Assembly: GCF_014698505.1 (NCBI RefSeq)
Contig: NZ_JACJTD010000012.1
Span: 1-64,000, forward strand
DNA: 64,000 nucleotides
Direction: 5' to 3'
Source: Nostoc foliaceum FACHB-393
GTDB taxonomy: Bacteria > Cyanobacteriota > Cyanobacteriia > Cyanobacteriales > Nostocaceae
The notes under the pieces are model-generated. The model was not told the origin of the DNA. It did no database searches and worked only from the letters and a program-made list of their open reading frames with translations. The position numbers and the translations under genes are program-made. This document shows, piece after piece, positions 34,855-43,521 of the stretch (positions are counted from its first letter, which is position 1; the number at the start of each line of letters is the position of its first letter).

Positions 34855-35400
34855 GTGAATTCACAAACAGCTCAAACCACCACTACTGCTGACGAGTCGG
34901 CAATCCGTGCTTTCCTTCACCAGATGATTGATGCTTGGAATCGAGGTAGCGGGGAAGGCTTTGCTGCCCCGTTCAGCAAAACTGCCGATTTCCTCACGTT
35001 CGAGGGCACACATCTCAAGGGTCGAAAAGAAATCGCTGCATTTCATCAGCAAGCGTTCGACACAGTTATCAAAGGAACACGCCTGGAGGGTGAGGTGAAT
35101 TTTGTCCGCTTCGTGAACTCGCAACTCGCGCTCATGCACGTAGTTATCAGGGTAATACTGCCCGGACAAACTGAAACTTCACCGTCACGAGATTCGCTAC
35201 CGCTATACGTCGTAACGAAATGCGACGAAGGTTGGCAGATCGAAGGGTTGCTCAATACCCGGAAGTTAACGCTAGAACGTCAATTCTTCTTAGACGACTT
35301 TGACTCCCTGAGTGCAGAGGCTCAACGTCAAGTGACCGACCTCGTTGCAGGTCTCAAAGCGAGTGGAGTAATCACTCCGACGCAAATTGATGCGAAATAA
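34855..35400 (+). CDS. NTF2-like (SgcJ/EcaC-type) protein, copy B
   Basis: The 181-residue paralogue of the 26814 gene has the same domain (IRAFLHQMIDAWNRGSGEGF, KGRKEIAAFHQQAF). I start at GTG 34855, which aligns with the ATG of copy A; aaaaggagaactc precedes it by about 12 bases. The 3' 277 bp are identical to copy A and the 5' part has drifted. The tails differ (KASGVITPTQIDAK here). It stands 74 bp after ridA. Confidence 0.85.
   Translation: MNSQTAQTTTTADESAIRAFLHQMIDAWNRGSGEGFAAPFSKTADFLTFEGTHLKGRKEIAAFHQQAFDTVIKGTRLEGEVNFVRFVNSQLALMHVVIRVILPGQTETSPSRDSLPLYVVTKCDEGWQIEGLLNTRKLTLERQFFLDDFDSLSAEAQRQVTDLVAGLKASGVITPTQIDAK
35081..35357 (+). repeat. 277-bp tract identical to 27040-27316
   Basis: This is the second copy of the identical tract. 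Homologous recombination between the two direct copies would delete about 8 kb from 27 to 35 kb, or duplicate it. Confidence 0.92.
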
Positions 35401-35426
35401 AACCAATCTCCATCAGGAGGACAATC

Positions 35427-35864
35427 ATGAAACCTCAACTCATTTTCGGAATACTAACGATCGCAACAGGATTGCTCGGAGGTTCATTCACTCATCCCGC
35501 GATCTCACACAGCATTCCTCCACAACAAACCTCCCCCATTCTAATCGCCACTGCCTACACTGATTTAACCTTACCTACCTTACGCCAAGGCGATCGCGGC
35601 AAAAACGTGCAATTGTTACAGCGCATCCTTCAAGACAATGGCTTTTTAGGAGCCGCAGGTGTGAGGCTAGGCAATCCAAGAGGGGCGATCGTCGATGGCA
35701 TCTTTGGTGCGGTCACAGTGTCTGCGGTACGCGATCTCCAGCGACGATACAGAATCCCAGTTACAGGGCGAGTCAATCCAACCACCTGGGAAGTCCTGGA
35801 TATGCACGAAAACCCCTATCGATCCCCGCTTCCCTGGAAACAACAGAACATTACACAACCATAA
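35427..35864 (+). CDS. Secreted peptidoglycan-binding-domain protein
   Basis: The 145-residue protein has a signal peptide at residues 1-27 (LIFGILTIATGLLGGSF core) and a PG_binding_1 domain at about 50-120: LRQGDRGKNVQLLQRILQDN, GIFGAVTVSAVRDLQRRYRI and VTGRVNPTTWEVL. It probably binds the cell wall in the periplasm. The ATG follows atcaggaggacaatc, an excellent ribosome site. The next small secreted protein starts 18 bp downstream, so the two may be co-transcribed. Confidence 0.9.
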   Translation: MKPQLIFGILTIATGLLGGSFTHPAISHSIPPQQTSPILIATAYTDLTLPTLRQGDRGKNVQLLQRILQDNGFLGAAGVRLGNPRGAIVDGIFGAVTVSAVRDLQRRYRIPVTGRVNPTTWEVLDMHENPYRSPLPWKQQNITQP

Positions 35865-35881
35865 GCCACAGAAGATTTCTA

Positions 35882-36175
35882 ATGAACCGAAAGATTCTTT
35901 CAATCAAAATCACAACTACAACCACAATCGCAATCACAATTCTGTTCGGCGTACTCCTACTGTTCAATTTTCCATCCCTGGCTCAAGTCAGTTCACAAGT
36001 GATTCCCAGAATCGAAGTGATCGAAGGTTCTGAAGGGATTCCACCCAGCTACCGTTTGGTCATCAGCCTGTCGCAGGACAATGTTTATGTCTTCTGTCCT
36101 ACTGACTTCGAGCCACAGTTGAACTATCTGCGAAATGTGAAGGCGATTCAATGTAAGCCGTTTACCAGTCCCTAG
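35882..36175 (+). CDS. Small secreted protein of unknown function
   Basis: The 97-residue protein has a clear signal peptide (ITILFGVLLLFNFPSLAQV, cleavage probably after SLA) with a Thr-rich stretch (TTTTTIAIT) before it. The mature part contains two Cys (FCPTDF and IQCKPF) that could form a disulfide in the periplasm. No family is recognised. It lies 18 bp after the peptidoglycan-binding gene. Confidence 0.7.
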   Translation: MNRKILSIKITTTTTIAITILFGVLLLFNFPSLAQVSSQVIPRIEVIEGSEGIPPSYRLVISLSQDNVYVFCPTDFEPQLNYLRNVKAIQCKPFTSP

Positions 36176-36247
36176 AAGTAAACCAGTGAGGGGCAACAGC
36201 ATAACAACTCACACCACTTTTTTGCTTTGAACAGAGGAGAGATTCAG

Positions 36248-36616
36248 ATGTCACAGAACAATAAAGCAATTTTAGAAGCGGCAAACGCGGCGATCGCCCA
36301 AGGCAACTATGAAGGATTCTTGTCGTTCTGCGCCGACGACACGGAATGGACATTTGTAGGTGACAAGACCCTTAAAGGAAAAGAAGCCGTTCGTCAATGG
36401 ATGGTAACAGAGTATGTGGAACCGCCTTTGAATATCGTTGCGAACTTAATCGCTGAGGGGGATTTCGTCACGGCACTGGGCGACCTCACCCTGAAGGACA
36501 AAGACGGGAGGGCGACTCATTACTCGTACTGCGATGTCTGGCGCTTTCGCGGCGGCAAGATGGTCGAATTAAAAGCATTCACCGAAGTCAAGGATGAAAC
36601 CAGCAATGCAGCGTAA
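36248..36616 (+). CDS. SnoaL/NTF2-like protein (122 aa)
   Basis: This is a compact 122-residue SnoaL-type protein: LEAANAAIAQGNYEGFLSFC, DDTEWTFVGDKTLKGKEAVR, and a closing YSYCDVWRFRGGKMVELKAF strand pair. The fold forms a hydrophobic pocket; several relatives are isomerases or hydrolases but most are orphans. ATG 36248 is preceded by agaggagagattcag. It is the fourth NTF2-like gene of the island and not close in sequence to the other three. Confidence 0.88.
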   Translation: MSQNNKAILEAANAAIAQGNYEGFLSFCADDTEWTFVGDKTLKGKEAVRQWMVTEYVEPPLNIVANLIAEGDFVTALGDLTLKDKDGRATHYSYCDVWRFRGGKMVELKAFTEVKDETSNAA

Positions 36617-36631
36617 AAGGAATCGATTACT

Positions 36632-36730
36632 GTGAAATTTTTTTCTGATCACCTACGAGAACAAAGCCTGAACAAGGTAATCGAATCCGATCGGTTGCGG
36701 TCAGACCTTCCTTTTAGGCGATGGCGATCG
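36632..36730 (+). pseudogene. Decayed duplicate of the 30057 esterase N terminus
   Basis: From GTG 36632 the frame reads KFFSDHLREQSLNKVIESDR and LRSDLPFRRWRS, matching KIFSDHPQERNLDEVFESDQ and SDLPRRRWRS of the esterase at 30057. The similarity stops within gaggcgatggcgatcgcc, exactly where a different gene's sequence begins in another frame. The upstream leader also resembles that of the 30057 gene. Confidence 0.88.
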
Positions 36731-36939
36731 CCAACATTCGCGGCGGCTCCGAATATGGCAAGGCATGGCACGAAGGCGGCATCAGCCTCGCCAAGACGCT
36801 CGGCGCGAGCCTGCTGACCGTCGAGGGCGAACAGCACGGTGTAGCCCTCACCGTCGGCAATGCCTGTGTCAACGACATCGTCGCCGACTACCTCATCGGT
36901 CTCAAAATCCCCGCAGACGGCGCTCGCTGCGTCCTTTAG
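36721..36939 (+). pseudogene. Chimera of prolyl-oligopeptidase and TAP-type peptidase fragments
   Basis: One open frame of 72 codons contains two unrelated pieces. AIANIRGGSEYGKAWHEGG is the block before the catalytic serine region of S9 prolyl oligopeptidases. SLAKTLGASLLTVEGEQHGV with GNACVNDIVADYLIGLKIPA is the C terminus of tripeptidyl-aminopeptidase-type alpha/beta hydrolases, including the catalytic His. Both are GC-rich. No complete domain exists, so function is unlikely, though ATG 36721 could be translated. Confidence 0.75.
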
Positions 36940-37044
36940 GCGCGTTGGGACACTGAATCCATCTCGCAACAGCTTACGCCATAAGCTATTTAGAGCATTC
37001 TGCAATTCCTCATTCCCAATAACTCAAATTAGGATCAATAACTC

Positions 37045-37686
37045 ATGTCTACATTCAAGTACAACCGGTTAGACAAAAATAATGCTGCGGTGCTGCTGGT
37101 CGCTCACCAAACTGGACTGTTCTCACTTGTGCGTGATATTGGTGCAGCCGACTTCAAAAATAATGTGTTAGCACTGGCAAGTGCAGCCAAGTTTTTTAAC
37201 CTGCCTACAGTTTTGACAACTAGCTTTGAGGATGGCCCCAATGGTGTCATCATCCCTGAACTGAAAGAGAAGTTTCCCGATGCTCCCTTTATTCCCCGCC
37301 CCGGACAGATCAACGCTTGGGACAACGAGGACTTTGTGAAAGCAGTAGAAGCCACAGGCAAAAAGCAATTAATCATTGCCGGGATTGTCACCGATGTATG
37401 TGTTACTTTTTGTGCGCTTTCGGCATTGGAGGCAGGTTATGACGTTTTTGTTGTCACCGATGCCTCTGGAACCTTTGATGAAGCCTGTCGCTATGCAGCT
37501 TGGGATCGAATGTCTCGTGCTGGAGTTCAATTGGTCAATTGGTTTAGCGTTGTGGGTGAATTGCACCGTGACTGGCGTAACGATATTGAAGGGCTAGGTA
37601 GTCTTTTAGCAGGGTTTATTCCTGACTACAAAAACCTGATGACCAGCTATGCAGCAAACTCAAGTGCTGGATCTCCCAGTAAATAA
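37045..37686 (+). CDS. Isochorismatase-family (YcaC-like) cysteine hydrolase
   Basis: The 213-residue protein has the catalytic Asp position occupied by Ala-His: the usual LLIDHQ-type strand reads LLVAHQTGLFS, so the first triad residue is replaced. The nucleophile Cys is present in VTDVCVTFCAL, and GQINAWDN and VVTDASGTFDEA are standard for the YcaC group. It is a paralogue of the 10267 protein, which keeps the Asp. The start is ATG 37045. The activity may be reduced or altered; the substrate is unknown. Confidence 0.88.
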   Translation: MSTFKYNRLDKNNAAVLLVAHQTGLFSLVRDIGAADFKNNVLALASAAKFFNLPTVLTTSFEDGPNGVIIPELKEKFPDAPFIPRPGQINAWDNEDFVKAVEATGKKQLIIAGIVTDVCVTFCALSALEAGYDVFVVTDASGTFDEACRYAAWDRMSRAGVQLVNWFSVVGELHRDWRNDIEGLGSLLAGFIPDYKNLMTSYAANSSAGSPSK

Positions 37687-37728
37687 TAAGAAAGTGTCTA
37701 TTTTAGCTCGTGTGTAACTGAGTTGGTA

Positions 37729-37775
37729 TTGTCATCGCTAGGTTATCAACTTTACTTGAAACATAGCGGTGACAA
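37729..37775. promoter_or_regulatory. Inverted repeat upstream of the porin gene
   Basis: ttgtcatcgcta (37729-37740) and tagcggtgacaa (37764-37775) are inverted copies with one mismatch, 23 bp apart. They are placed 58-104 bp before the porin start. They could be a two-half-site operator or an mRNA leader hairpin. Confidence 0.4.
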
Positions 37776-37832
37776 CTACTTCTTGGTAAAAAATTGCCGA
37801 ACAATCTGGTGTCTCTAAGGTGGTTGTTCTCA

Positions 37833-39389
37833 ATGAAACTTTTTTCTCAATTAATTCTCTCGTCATCTCTGATCTTTGGAGTATGCCTTACTCAGCAATG
37901 CCTTTCTAGGTCTGCTACTGCCGAAGATACGTTGCCCGAGCAAGTCACATCTGTGAATCAGCTTACTGATGTGCAGCCTACAGATTGGGCATTTCAAGCA
38001 TTACAAGCATTAGTTGATCGCTACGACTGCATTGTTGGTTATCCCGATCAAAAATTTCAAGGCAATCGCTCAATCACTCGCTATGAATTTGCTGTCGGGT
38101 TGAATGCTTGTCTGGCTCGGCTCAATCAGCTACTAGAAAGTACGACAGCAGATGTGATTAAGAGAGAAGATTTACAAACTTTGCAAAGACTTCAAAAGGA
38201 ATTTGCAGCAGAACTCTCAATATTGCGTGGACGGGTAGATTCCTTAGCAACACGCACAGATCAATTCGAGTCTCAGCAATTCTCGACGACGACAAAATTT
38301 ACTGGAGAAGTAGTTTTTGCGATGAGTGGTGCATTTGGCGATGATAAAGCTGTACCAGCAGGAGAAACACCTGGCTCCAGGGGTAAGGTCGGTGATAATA
38401 TCATTTTTAGCGATCGCGTGCGGTTGATATTTAACACCAGTTTTACGGGGCAAGATTTACTGAGAATTCGATTTCAGGCTGGCAATATTCCCAACTTTAG
38501 GGAAGCCACAGGCACAAATATGGCTCGCCTCAGTTTTGATAGTGATACAGGTAATCAGTTAATTCTCAATCAACTCTATTATCAATTTTCCATCGGGTCT
38601 GCTGTTAAGGTGAGTGCGATCGCTCAAGGTACGTTGTTTGATGTGGTCGATACCATTAACCCTCTTTTGGGAAGTGATGGCAGAGGTTCTATCTCCGCAT
38701 TGGGGATTCGCAGCCCTATCTATCGTGAAGAAACAGGTGGGACAGGCATTGGTATCAGTTATAACTTCAACTCAGCCATCAATTTGGCACTGGTTTATCT
38801 TGCTAGTGAAGCCAACAACCCGACTGCGGGATCTGGATTATTTGATGGTTCCTACTCTGCCCTAGCACAACTGACATTAAAACCTACGAAATCCTTAATT
38901 TTTGGCTTAACCTATGCTCGTTCTTTGAATGCGATCGATATCAGTACAAGTAGTACTATTACCAATGACCCGTTCAATGGAGCCAGTAAAAACATTGTTG
39001 GGAATAGCTATAGTCTTGCAGCTTCCTGGCTCGTCAACCCTGCCTTCAGATTAGGGGGCTGGGTAGGATATCTCCAAGCATCGGCACAAGATATCCCCAA
39101 TGATCCCACGGCTGAGATTTTTTACTATGCTGTTAATTTTGGATTCCCAGATTTGGGCAAGGAAGGCAATCTATTGGGCTTTGTCTTTGGACAACCCCCC
39201 AAAGTAATCAGCAATGAGTTTGGGGTAATAGATCGCAACACCTCATTGCATTTTGAAGCCTTATATCGATTGCAAGTGAACGATAATGTCTCAATTACTC
39301 CTGGTGCGGTTGTCATTATCAACCCCGATCACAACAGCAATAATGACACCATTTTTGTTGGCACCATTCGGACGACGTTTCAGTTTTAG
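37833..39389 (+). CDS. SLH-domain OprB-type porin (iron uptake porin)
   Basis: The 518-residue outer-membrane porin of cyanobacterial type has a signal peptide (LILSSSLIFGVCL, with AEDTL at the mature start) and one SLH domain at about 45-100 (DWAFQALQALVDRYDCIVGY, SITRYEFAVGLNACL). A short coiled coil follows (LQRLQKEFAAELSILRGRVD), then a 16-strand-type OprB barrel ending in the aromatic residue of TTFQF. The SLH domain anchors it to peptidoglycan or polysaccharide; such porins carry inorganic ions and small solutes. ATG 37833 is chosen over TTG 37794 because it begins the signal peptide. Confidence 0.94.
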   Translation: MKLFSQLILSSSLIFGVCLTQQCLSRSATAEDTLPEQVTSVNQLTDVQPTDWAFQALQALVDRYDCIVGYPDQKFQGNRSITRYEFAVGLNACLARLNQLLESTTADVIKREDLQTLQRLQKEFAAELSILRGRVDSLATRTDQFESQQFSTTTKFTGEVVFAMSGAFGDDKAVPAGETPGSRGKVGDNIIFSDRVRLIFNTSFTGQDLLRIRFQAGNIPNFREATGTNMARLSFDSDTGNQLILNQLYYQFSIGSAVKVSAIAQGTLFDVVDTINPLLGSDGRGSISALGIRSPIYREETGGTGIGISYNFNSAINLALVYLASEANNPTAGSGLFDGSYSALAQLTLKPTKSLIFGLTYARSLNAIDISTSSTITNDPFNGASKNIVGNSYSLAASWLVNPAFRLGGWVGYLQASAQDIPNDPTAEIFYYAVNFGFPDLGKEGNLLGFVFGQPPKVISNEFGVIDRNTSLHFEALYRLQVNDNVSITPGAVVIINPDHNSNNDTIFVGTIRTTFQF

Positions 39390-39458
39390 GGTCTGTACAG
39401 GCAAGGTAAGAGCCGTTTTTCTTTTTTAAAGATCAAATTACCTATAAAGTTAGATTCT

Positions 39459-40097
39459 ATGTTGGATGAACCATCGGCGATTAATAGCAGTGAAGAAAAT
39501 TATTTAGTCACAGCTGTGATCTGTCATGTAGTGAGACCGGGGCGCGAGGAAGGTTACGAAGCATGGTTTCATGGCATTGCGGCAGATGCACGAAAATTCA
39601 AGGGGCATCTGGGTGTCAGTACTATTCGACCCCAGGATCACGCCCATCCTGAGTACGTGGTCATTCTCAAGTTCGATTGCTACGACAATCTCAAGACCTG
39701 GCTAGAATCAGATCTTCGGCGGGAATGGATTGAGCGATTGCAACCCTTGATTGAAAAGCCAGAAGATATTCAAACCCTGACCGGATTGGAAACCTGGTTT
39801 ACTCTCTCAAACAAACCTATGATGTCTCCACCACCCCGCTACAAAATGGCGTTAGTGAGCTGGTTAGGAGTATTCTTCACGCTTCCTCAGCTCAATCGTT
39901 TGCTAGTACCGTTGCTGTCTGGGCTACCTCTATTGCTCAATCAACTGATTAGCACAGGACTCGGTGTCGCTCTGCTCACTTATGTGATTATGCCGCGTCT
40001 AACGCAATTATTTCGCAAATGGCTGTATCCCATTTCATACCCCTCTTCTAAAACTCAACTGGCTTTACCCATTAATTCAAAGTCGCCACAGCAGTAG
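39459..40097 (+). CDS. Antibiotic-biosynthesis-monooxygenase domain with membrane tail
   Basis: The protein has 212 residues. The N-terminal ABM domain (about 15-110) includes VTAVICHVVRPGREEGYEAW and LGVSTIRPQDHAHPEYVVIL. Two hydrophobic segments follow (LVSWLGVFFTLPQLNRLLV and LISTGLGVALLTYVIMP), as in the COG3224 group. It is therefore a membrane-tethered ABM protein. The role is unknown. The ATG lies 69 bp after the porin stop. Confidence 0.85.
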   Translation: MLDEPSAINSSEENYLVTAVICHVVRPGREEGYEAWFHGIAADARKFKGHLGVSTIRPQDHAHPEYVVILKFDCYDNLKTWLESDLRREWIERLQPLIEKPEDIQTLTGLETWFTLSNKPMMSPPPRYKMALVSWLGVFFTLPQLNRLLVPLLSGLPLLLNQLISTGLGVALLTYVIMPRLTQLFRKWLYPISYPSSKTQLALPINSKSPQQ

Positions 40098-40312
40098 CGG
40101 GAGCTATGCGGTTTTGTCAGAGCCGGTGAAAAACAAGCGATCGCTAAATCATTTCCCCAGTAGTGCAAATAAATTTATACTTATTAAGCCGTATTAACAC
40201 TTTAAAAAGAAAGATGAGTTTGAGTCACAAGTTGCAAGACTCTCTTTTTTGACCCAAAAAAGGCTAGGATTCCCTTTGAGCAATAATTTAGAGACAGGGA
40301 TTATCTATCTTA
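40098..40312. other. Gap before the transposase remnant
   Basis: No gene is seen in these 215 bp. The stretch from about 40180 is AT-rich and probably includes the left end of the ISKra4-like element, whose terminus I cannot define because the right end is lost. Confidence 0.35.
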
Positions 40313-40885
40313 ATGGAAAAAAAAATATGTGCAACTTTAGATTTAAGTAAATCATTATCAGACTTTTCTTCACAGGTAACAAAATATTTAGAATTGACGA
40401 ACATCACGGAATGGAATGGGAAAGTTCTTGAAGAAAGAGAAAGAGAAATTAGAGAAACTGCACTTATTTTAGCTGGTCAATGTATTGCTATTTTGTTATA
40501 TACCCTCTCACAATCTGAATCAGCTAATCAAACAGCTATGATTCAAACAAGAGGCTGGTGGGATGGTAAGATGCAAAAACACGGTTATAGAAAGCGAGAA
40601 ATATTAACCGTCGGAAATGTTTTAGTTACTTTAAAATTACCATATATGGTAAGAAAGAATTCAACAGTTAAGACCAAAAATAAAATCTCTACTCACGGAG
40701 TATACCCGTTATTAACGTGGTTGGGGATGTCAGATGGCCTAACCCCATTAGTATCGTCAACAGTTGCCCAATACGGCGCAATCACTAGCTCATTTGAAGC
40801 CGCCTGTACAACTTTGACGGGTTGGGGAATTAACCTTAGTTTAAAACGAATTGAACGTTTAACATATAAATTTGGTCAAATTGGG
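40313..40885 (+). pseudogene. N-terminal part of an ISKra4-like transposase
   Basis: About 190 residues read QTRGWWDGKMQKHGYRKREI, YPLLTWLGMSDGLTPLVSST and LTGWGINLSLKRIERLTYKF, resembling the N-terminal region of ISKra4-type transposases. The sequence stops being transposase at GQIG, exactly where the inverted repeat of another IS begins at 40886. The open frame then ends seven codons later inside that repeat. The catalytic part is absent and was not found after 42356. Family assignment is moderately sure. Confidence 0.65.
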
Positions 40886-40992
40886 ATCCAGGGCAAACGC
40901 ATCTAAATATTGACGAGCCTGAATCAAGGTGAAATACACCAAGACTCAAACTACATAAGGCTTTGAGGAAATTAAATCTCACTCATTATAAA

Positions 40993-41007
40993 AATGATAA
41001 TCATTAC
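40993..41007. promoter_or_regulatory. Fur-box-like palindrome within the ISAs1 leader
   Basis: aatgataatcatt is a 6-1-6 palindrome matching the core of Fur boxes (gataatgataatcattatc). It lies about 310 bp before the transposase start inside the IS. It may be chance or captured DNA; binding by FurA is not established. Confidence 0.3.
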
Positions 41008-41312
41008 GAGGGGGAGTTAGAGGCAGCTGACGGCTGCCTAAGCTTTCACAGTCAGTTCTCCACTCTTCTAGCGTAGGTTTTCTCACAGTCTGATTCTCAA
41101 TAGTTTTAGATTAATGACTAGGAATCATGAGAAGATCAGCACAAAGAAAAACTCACTTTATGCGATCGCCACCGGGAAGGGCGGTTACACCATCGCCCTC
41201 CGGATCAAAGTGACTTTTACAGATGCTGTGAAAGTGAGGACGGCTGCCCTTCATTGAACGTGGTATTCTCACATTTATCAGAAAGAAGAATTACGTTCTT
41301 ATTCTCCTCTCT

Positions 41313-42097
41313 ATGAAGCTCAAACCCAAAATTACGATTGCTGACCATTTTGCGGTGATACAAGATCCACGAATAGATCGCACCAAACGACATAAATTAA
41401 TCGATATCATGACCATTGCCGTATGTGCTGTGATTTGTGGTGCGGATGGTTGGGTAGCCGTAGAGACTTATGGTTGTGCAAAGTATGAATGGTTAAAAAC
41501 ATTTTTAGAATTACCAAATGGGATTCCGTCCCACGATACATTTGCAAGAGTATTTGCACAAATAAATCCTCAACAGTTCCAGGAATGTTTTCTGAGCTGG
41601 ATGAAATCAATACAGAAGATAACTGATGGTGAAGTTGTCGCACTTGATGGGAAAACTTTACGTGGTTCTTATGATACAAGTAGTGACCAAAGCGCAATTA
41701 TAATGGTAAGTGCCTGGGCAACTACAAATAAATTAGTGCTGGGACAAGTAAAAGTAGATGAGAAATCAAATGAAATTACAGCAATTCCAGAAGTGAAACA
41801 ACGGTTGAAACTCGGTATTTTATCAGTAGCCTTGAGTCAGATGCTAAACAGTTTGGTAATTCTATTCGCAGTCATTGGGGAATTGAAAATTCATTGCATT
41901 GGCTATTGGATGTTGCCTTAAGAGAAGATGACTGTCGTAGGGGAAAAGATAATGCTCCACAGAATTTTGCAATTCTCAGACATATTGCAGTCAACCTTTT
42001 AACTCAAGAGAAGCGTGTCAAACGTGGAATCAAAAATAAACAGTTCCTCGCGGCGATGGATAACAAATATTTACTAAGTATTTTAGCGTTAGCTTAA
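41313..42097 (+). pseudogene. ISAs1-family transposase with internal deletion and frameshift
   Basis: The N-terminal 163 residues read DPRIDRTKRHKLIDIMTIAV, GIPSHDTFARVFAQI and the first catalytic Asp in VVALDGKTLRGS. At about 41804 the sequence jumps, in another frame, to ETRYFISSLESDAKQFGNSI with the catalytic Glu in HWGIENSLHWLLDV, and ends at TAA 42095-42097. About 115 codons with the second catalytic Asp are missing, compared with the usual 370-380 residues. The copy is therefore inactive and can move only in trans, if at all. Confidence 0.9.
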
Positions 42098-42423
42098 AAT
42101 AGTACATCAAAAGTTGAGTTGAATGTTTTACATAAAAGTTTTATTTATTCTCTAAGTAAATATATTTTTATGTAGCTCATAATTGAATTATTTTAGTATT
42201 GATGATTAATCATTCAGTTGAAGATAAGCTAATTCACATTTTGAAAAAAATATTTGATTTGTTTTATTTATGATTTTACCAATTTTTACAATTATTTATG
42301 TCATTTTGGAATTTCCCTTAGTTTTTATTAGTAAATAAGATGCGTTTGCCCTGGATGAGGGAGTAAATAATAGGGGCTAAATTCTTCCCAATGCCTAATG
42401 ACTAATATTTAAGGAGATTTAAT

Positions 42424-43326
42424 GTGTCTAATCTTAAATTATCACAGTTATTAAAGGTAGTAGTTATTACATTGCTTGCTGGTGTAGGTAGTGGGGGTCT
42501 CAGTCTGCTTGTAGGCACAACTAAACTTGACCATCTGTTCGAAATTCAAAAGCCAAAAGCCGAGAGTGCTAAAACGAGTTTAGGTAGGGAAATGAGTGCA
42601 GATGCAGAGTCTATCACCCCAGTTAAAGACCAGATGAATGAAGTACCAAAGCTTTTTCAGGGAACAATCATTTATCAGGCGAAACTAAAAGCAAATGAGA
42701 AAGTCATCGCCTTGACCTTTGATGATGGCCCTAACCCCAAAAATACGGTACAGATTTTAGAAATTTTGAAGAAAAATAACATTAAAGCGACATTCTTTAT
42801 GCTTGGGCAAATGGTAAAGTCTTTTCCCCAAGTTGCCAAGCAAGTGGCTGCTGATGGTCATGTAATTGGGAATCATACATGGCATCATTGGTATCGTCAC
42901 ATGGACGCAGCTACTGCGGCTAATGAAATAAATCACACAGCAGACATCATCTACAAGACTACAGGAGTGAAAACTACTTTGTTTCGTCCTCCTGGCGGCT
43001 TTTTGAATAATGGATTAGCCAACTACGCCAAAAATCAGAATTACGCTGTCATGATGTGGTCAGAAGAGTCAGGAGACGCTAAACGTCCTTCGCCTCAAGT
43101 GCCAACATTGGTCAAAAATGTGCTAAACAACGCCAAACCAGGGGCAATTGTCCTGATGCATGATGGTGGTGGCAATCGTTCTCGGACTGTCCAAGCTTTA
43201 CCACAAATTATCAATGCTTTGAAGGCACAAGGTTATAGATTTGTGACAATTATCCAACTACTGGAAATCCAAGCCCAAGAAAAAAAACTTGGTAACGGCA
43301 GCATCACCTGTCGTCACAAATCATGA
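42424..43326 (+). CDS. NodB-type polysaccharide deacetylase, membrane anchored
   Basis: The protein has 300 residues. An N-terminal hydrophobic segment (LLKVVVITLLAGVGSGGLSL) anchors or exports it. The NodB domain (about 90-275) shows motif 1 LTFDDGPNP with the catalytic and metal Asp, motif 2 HVIGNHTWHH with both metal His, motif 3 FRPPGG, and IVLMHDGGGNR with the last catalytic His. It would deacetylate peptidoglycan or another N-acetylated glycan in the periplasm. The start is GTG 42424, seven bases after aaggag. Confidence 0.93.
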   Translation: MSNLKLSQLLKVVVITLLAGVGSGGLSLLVGTTKLDHLFEIQKPKAESAKTSLGREMSADAESITPVKDQMNEVPKLFQGTIIYQAKLKANEKVIALTFDDGPNPKNTVQILEILKKNNIKATFFMLGQMVKSFPQVAKQVAADGHVIGNHTWHHWYRHMDAATAANEINHTADIIYKTTGVKTTLFRPPGGFLNNGLANYAKNQNYAVMMWSEESGDAKRPSPQVPTLVKNVLNNAKPGAIVLMHDGGGNRSRTVQALPQIINALKAQGYRFVTIIQLLEIQAQEKKLGNGSITCRHKS

Positions 43327-43521
43327 ACATCCAAATCATCAGCTTAATCATCAGTGATATGCTACGGGCAGCTACACCTCAAATTTTGGCGACACTAGGT
43401 AAATTAGTGACTACCCTTTTGTCCTACTCATTAGGAGTTTTGAATTTGGAGTAATCAGTATCAACTGTACCTACTTGCTTGCGAAAAGAATAAATTTTTA
43501 ATTTTTAATTTTTAATTGTTC

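Larger units (their letters stand above)
40886..42356 (+). mobile_element. ISAs1-family element inserted in the ISKra4-like gene
   Basis: atccagggcaaacgcatct (40886-40904) is exactly inverted at 42338-42356, a 19-bp terminal repeat starting with the cagggc typical of ISAs1 elements. The 1.47-kb element contains one internally deleted transposase and an unusual 400-bp leader (40905-41312) with several hairpins. The right 240 bp are AT-rich and non-coding. I see no clear target-site duplication, and the ISKra4-like gene does not resume on the right, so the flank was rearranged after insertion. Confidence 0.85.

Noticed and set aside
10000..37700. Integron cassette array
   Set aside because: The gene layout is cassette-like, but I found no attC-type imperfect palindromes repeated after each gene and no integrase.
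43458..43470. NtcA-like site gta-N7-tac upstream of the purine genes
   Set aside because: The spacing is seven rather than the required eight bases, and no -10 box stands at the right distance.
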